Part shown: positions 60,926-64,000 of the stretch, piece after piece
Layout of the letters: every line of letters begins with the position of its first letter
Position numbering within the stretch: position 1 is the first letter of the stretch
NCBI RefSeq assembly: GCF_006965485.1
Contig: NZ_CP041360.1
Coordinates: forward strand, 1,302,001-1,366,000
Source: Spirosoma sp. KCTC 42546
Lineage (GTDB): Bacteria; Bacteroidota; Bacteroidia; Cytophagales; Spirosomataceae
Length of the DNA: 64,000 bases
Direction: 5' to 3'
Notes under the pieces: model-generated
Seen by the model: only the letters and a program-made list of their open reading frames with translations
What the model was told of the DNA's origin: nothing
The model's database searches: none
Position numbers and translations under genes: made by a program

Positions 60926-62185
60926 ATGAAGAACCTTCTTCCTCTTGTTGTCAGTACGCTCTTATCGATGCCTGTTGTTTGTTCCGGTCAATCGCCGGTT
61001 CCGTTTAAGCCTGGCCAATACCGGGCTGTTCTGAAAACCCGCGGGGGCGACTTACCGTTCGGGCTGGATATTAAGCCAGCAGCGAATAGCCCCAGGACCT
61101 ACACCGTGTTTGCGCTCAATGGCAACGAACGACTTCCGATGGACCCCGCCACCATTGAGGGCGACTCGTTACGGATACCGATGGCCCTGTTTGAATCGGA
61201 ATTAGTTGCAAAGATAGACGGTAATACGCTCCGGGGTGTATATCGTAGACGGCGAGTTGCTTTGCCGCCCCAAACGTTGCCCTTTGAAGCCCAATATGGT
61301 GTAAGTTATCGCTTTACACCTAAAGAAGAAGCTGCTACTTCGGCAACGACCAACCTAACCGGCAAATGGGCCACTGATTTTGGTAGCAAAACTGGCAAAG
61401 TCGATACGGTCAACGCGGTGGGGGTATTTGATCAGAAAGGTAGCCGCCTGAGTGGTACGTTCCTGACGCCCACCGGCGATTATCGCTATCTGTCGGGAAG
61501 TGTTATTGGCGACAGCCTGTTTTTATCCTGTTTCGATGGCTCGCACGTCTATTTATTTAAAGCCAAACATGACCCGGCTACCAAAACCCTCAAAGGTGGT
61601 TTATGGGCTGGTATTGCCGGTTACGAAGCCTGGGTAGCTCACTTCGATCCGAAGGCTGAATTGCCTGATCCGGCTAAGCTTACCTATCTGAAACCGGGTT
61701 CAAAAACGCTCAATGCCTCATTTCCTGAACCAAACGGAAACATTGTTTCCCTATCCGATGCCCGTTTCAAAAACAAAGTGACCATTGTGCAGATCATGGG
61801 TTCCTGGTGCCCGAACTGCATGGACGAGACTAATTTCATGAGTCCGTGGTATAAAAAGAACAAGAGTCGGGGCGTAGAACTCGTCGGCTTGTCGTTCGAG
61901 CGGTCGCCGGAAATGAGCATCTCGGGGCCAAAAATCGAGCGGATGAAACAACGCTTCAAGATTGATTACCCAGTCGTGCTGGCTGGAACGAACGACAAAG
62001 CACAGGCCTCCAAAGCATTACCCGATCTAAATGCGGTTGTCGCTTTCCCCACCACTATTTTCATCGACAAAAAAGGACAGGTGCGCCACATTCACACGGG
62101 TTTCTCCGGCCCCGGCACCGGTAAATACTACGACCAATACATAGAAGAATTCAACCGGCTGGTGGATAAGCTGGTGGCGGAGTAA
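60926..62185 (+). CDS. Secreted TlpA-like thioredoxin-fold protein, second copy
   Basis: 419 residues from the ATG at 60926, which begins the signal peptide (LLPLVVSTLLSMPVVCSGQ). Upstream starts at 60875/60878 would add ~17 residues of non-signal character. Same layout as the 17769-19007 gene: a beta-rich N-terminal region (~25-240), then a thioredoxin domain with SWCPNC, cis-Pro FPTTIF and TGFSGPGTGKYY. The two share the C-terminal signature but differ widely elsewhere. Likely periplasmic thiol-disulfide exchange with an unknown client. Confidence 0.88.
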   Translation: MKNLLPLVVSTLLSMPVVCSGQSPVPFKPGQYRAVLKTRGGDLPFGLDIKPAANSPRTYTVFALNGNERLPMDPATIEGDSLRIPMALFESELVAKIDGNTLRGVYRRRRVALPPQTLPFEAQYGVSYRFTPKEEAATSATTNLTGKWATDFGSKTGKVDTVNAVGVFDQKGSRLSGTFLTPTGDYRYLSGSVIGDSLFLSCFDGSHVYLFKAKHDPATKTLKGGLWAGIAGYEAWVAHFDPKAELPDPAKLTYLKPGSKTLNASFPEPNGNIVSLSDARFKNKVTIVQIMGSWCPNCMDETNFMSPWYKKNKSRGVELVGLSFERSPEMSISGPKIERMKQRFKIDYPVVLAGTNDKAQASKALPDLNAVVAFPTTIFIDKKGQVRHIHTGFSGPGTGKYYDQYIEEFNRLVDKLVAE

Positions 62186-62189
62186 GTCA

Positions 62190-62299
62190 GAACCGGGATT
62201 TTTATGATTTTATTGACTGACTATGATTTTATTAGTCCATTCGACCTTGCCGAAATACAAAATCACAGTCGGTCAGTGAAATCACAAAAATCCCGGTTC
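62190..62299. repeat. 45-bp inverted repeat with only transition mismatches
   Basis: Arms 62190-62234 and 62255-62299 pair over about 45 bp. Every mismatch I see is a transition: the left arm carries A or T where perfect pairing would require G or C. It begins 4 nt after the TlpA-like stop, ahead of the MarR gene. Confidence 0.82.
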
Positions 62300-62380
62300 A
62301 GATAATTGGTATGCACGCATACTATTTTTTGTGAAAAAGTGGTAGATTTACGTCCTGATGAGAACAGGACGACATCGATC

Positions 62381-62851
62381 ATGAAAAAGGAGAAAACGGT
62401 TGATTTTCACATAAAATGGGGTTGGCATGCCATTTCGCGCATGTATAACGCCTATGCAGCCCGCTTCGACATCACGATGGCGATCGGCTATGTGCTGCTT
62501 AATATTGATCTGGAAGAAGGAACCCCGGCCACCAAAATTGGGCCGCTACTGGGAATGGAGCCCCGTTCGTTGGTCAGAATGCTGAAAAATCTGGAAGAGC
62601 GCGGCCTGATTCGGCGGGAAGTTGACGGGAACGACAAGCGCTTTGTTCGGATCTACCTGACCGAAGAAGGACGTGCCAAACGCGAGATGGCCCGCGATGG
62701 CGTTATTCAATTCAACAACATGATTCGGGAGCGAATTCCGCTCGATAAACTGGTTGTCTTTCTGGACGTAATGAAAGAGATAAACCGGATGGTTGAAGAA
62801 GAAAACGCCCGCATCAAAGCCACTGAACCAGAAGAGCTGCCACTAGATTAA
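62381..62851 (+). CDS. MarR-family transcriptional regulator
   Basis: 156 residues from the ATG at 62381; an upstream start at 62306 would add 25 residues. The winged-helix core has the recognition-helix region ATKIGPLLGMEPRSLVRMLKNLEERGLIRRE and the wing NDKRFVRIYLTEEGRAK. The acidic C-terminal tail (EPEELPLD) is unusual. MarR proteins usually repress adjacent genes and respond to phenolic or acyl ligands. The next gene is a fatty-acid beta-oxidation enzyme 69 nt downstream, so it may control fatty-acid degradation. No operator was identified. Confidence 0.87.
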   Translation: MKKEKTVDFHIKWGWHAISRMYNAYAARFDITMAIGYVLLNIDLEEGTPATKIGPLLGMEPRSLVRMLKNLEERGLIRREVDGNDKRFVRIYLTEEGRAKREMARDGVIQFNNMIRERIPLDKLVVFLDVMKEINRMVEEENARIKATEPEELPLD

Positions 62852-62920
62852 TTCAAATAAATTGGACTACAACTGTCCAGTTGTATCATCCATCTTCCAA
62901 TTACCGAGTCAAACTAAACC

Positions 62921-64000
62921 ATGGAAGCTACCTTAGAAAAACCCAGATCGGATGGGCGCCCCCCTCAAACCAAAAACCGTACGATTCGGCGCGTGGCTGT
63001 GCTGGGGTCAGGCATTATGGGTTCGCGTATTGCGGCTCACTTCGCCAACATCGGTGTCGATGTACTCTTGTTAGACATCGTACCGAGAGAACCCAACGAG
63101 CTCGAACAGGCTAAAGGCTTAACAACGGCTAGTCCGCTGGTTCGAAATCGGATTGTTACGGATGCGTTCCAGACGATGCTGAAAGCCAGTCCAGCTTCAC
63201 TGTACAGCCCTAAATTCGCCGACCGTATTAAACTGGGGAATTTCGATGATAACCTGAAAGACATTGCCACTTTCGACTGGATAATTGAGGTTGTGGTCGA
63301 ACGCTTGGATATAAAACGGTCTGTTTACGAGCGTGTTGAGCAGTTTCGTAAGCCTGGTACGCTGATCACCTCAAATACATCAGGTATACCCATGCACCTG
63401 CTGGCTGAAGGGCGTAGCGAAGACTTCCGTCGGAATTTCTGCGGAACGCACTTCTTCAATCCGCCACGTTACCTGCGTTTACTTGAAATCATTCCCGGCC
63501 CCGATACCGATCCTGCCGTTATTGATTTCCTGATGAACTACGGCGATTTGTACCTGGGCAAAACGACCGTTTTGTGCAAAGACACGCCCGGTTTCATTGC
63601 TAACCGACTCGGTATTCAGTCGCTGATCCAAACCATCCGGGTGGCCGAAAATCTGGGATTGACCGTAGAAGAAGTAGACAAACTTACGGGTCCTGTCGTG
63701 GGCCGTCCGAAGTCGGGAACGTTCCGATTGTCGGATGTGGTGGGCTTGGATACGACGGCCAATGTGGCGGGGAATCTGGTTAAAATGGAGCACGACGAGT
63801 CCCGTGCCTCGTTTGAGTTGCCCGCTTCGGTGCAGAAGTTGATGGAAAACAAATGGCTCGGCGATAAAACCGGCCAGGGTTATTACAAGAAGACAAAGGA
63901 CGAGAAAGGCCAAACCCAGATTCTGGCGCTCGACCTGAAAACCTACGAATACAAGCCTTCTGGAAAGGGAACGGGGGCGGCCATCCGCTTTGCGACGCTG
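62921..64000 (+). CDS. 3-hydroxyacyl-CoA dehydrogenase (FadB/FadJ-like), 3' end cut by the window edge
   Basis: 360 codons to the window end without a stop. The Rossmann motif VAVLGSGIMGSRIAAHFANIGVDV (quoted in part: GSGIMGSRIAAHFA) is near residues 29-43, followed by the family segments TSNTSGIP, GTHFFNPPRYLRLLEIIPG and CKDTPGFIANRLG. It oxidises 3-hydroxyacyl-CoA to 3-ketoacyl-CoA with NAD. Many Bacteroidota proteins of this order continue with an enoyl-CoA hydratase domain, so the missing C-terminus may carry one. The MarR regulator sits directly upstream. Confidence 0.92.
   Translation, partial: MEATLEKPRSDGRPPQTKNRTIRRVAVLGSGIMGSRIAAHFANIGVDVLLLDIVPREPNELEQAKGLTTASPLVRNRIVTDAFQTMLKASPASLYSPKFADRIKLGNFDDNLKDIATFDWIIEVVVERLDIKRSVYERVEQFRKPGTLITSNTSGIPMHLLAEGRSEDFRRNFCGTHFFNPPRYLRLLEIIPGPDTDPAVIDFLMNYGDLYLGKTTVLCKDTPGFIANRLGIQSLIQTIRVAENLGLTVEEVDKLTGPVVGRPKSGTFRLSDVVGLDTTANVAGNLVKMEHDESRASFELPASVQKLMENKWLGDKTGQGYYKKTKDEKGQTQILALDLKTYEYKPSGKGTGAAIRFATL

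Noticed and set aside
1..64000. CRISPR array or insertion sequence as the source of the repeated words
   Set aside because: Elements are single palindromes dispersed over 60 kb, not evenly spaced repeats with unique spacers, and their spacers are too short to hold a transposase. No transposase gene is seen in the window.
1..64000. tRNA or rRNA genes
   Set aside because: No cloverleaf-like spacer with the usual T-loop and acceptor features was found in the gaps, though very short or divergent RNAs could be missed by eye.

Overview
The window reads as chromosomal DNA of a Bacteroidota member, most likely order Cytophagales and plausibly Spirosoma or a close relative. The evidence is the gene content: DUF3467, DUF4870, paired OmpH/Skp genes behind bamA, a LytS/LytTR pair, ThuA and Tat-exported Gfo/Idh proteins, and FKBP and fasciclin lipoproteins. 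Promoters resemble the Bacteroidota TAnnTTTG -7 box, and the base composition is close to even. The genus is an inference. I see no tRNA, rRNA, CRISPR array, prophage or insertion sequence.

Layout. 0-4.4 kb: the end of a response regulator, an esterase, leucyl aminopeptidase and an ATP-grasp ligase. 4.4-12.8 kb: mostly minus-strand genes, namely a GH9-polysaccharide deacetylase fusion, a DUF1016/YhcG nuclease, a ceramidase-like enzyme, two Tat-type ferritin-like proteins and a DUF1345 membrane protein. 12.9-22.2 kb, plus strand: a J-domain protein, pyruvate carboxylase, a TlpA-like protein, DUF4870, DUF3467, rpsL-rpsG and an aldose epimerase. 22.3-29.0 kb, minus strand: a secreted Ig-like protein, then the envelope operon uppS-bamA-ompH-ompH. 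29.2-32.2 kb: fasciclin and two FKBP-type lipoproteins. 32.3-39.6 kb: an SDR, an FAD oxidoreductase, a YjjG-type HAD phosphatase, a 2Fe-2S ferredoxin, an ECF-like sigma factor and a Tat-type Gfo/Idh oxidoreductase. 39.8-48.3 kb: a sensor kinase/LytTR regulator pair, then ThuA, a sugar isomerase-like TIM barrel, and a 1183-residue ThuA/sugar dehydrogenase/PKD/cytochrome c/carbohydrate-binding fusion. 48.6-58.2 kb: an alpha/beta hydrolase, an AraC regulator, a class C beta-lactamase-like hydrolase, a beta-helix protein, a membrane HTH-like protein, a second Tat-type Gfo/Idh and a Tat-type NIF3-like protein. 58.3-64 kb: comM, rsmH, a second TlpA-like protein, a MarR regulator and a truncated 3-hydroxyacyl-CoA dehydrogenase.

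Main unusual signal. About twenty intergenic inverted repeats occur in 64 kb. Many have 28-54 bp arms that are perfect or nearly so, with short spacers. Eighteen of the twenty begin within about 75 nt downstream of a stop codon, and none lies inside a confidently called gene apart from touching one stop codon. They differ in sequence but fall into small families that recur in the window. Two copies of one family differ by a compensatory base-pair change, and several are built from smaller hairpins giving cloverleaf-like folds. They may be 3'-end terminators or stabilisers, or non-autonomous palindromic repeats spreading through spacers. The sequence alone cannot decide.

How genes work together. 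The clearest functional unit is the outer-membrane biogenesis operon. A looser theme at 37-58 kb is exported sugar oxidation and epimerisation, suggested by shared Tat signals and families rather than by a single operon.
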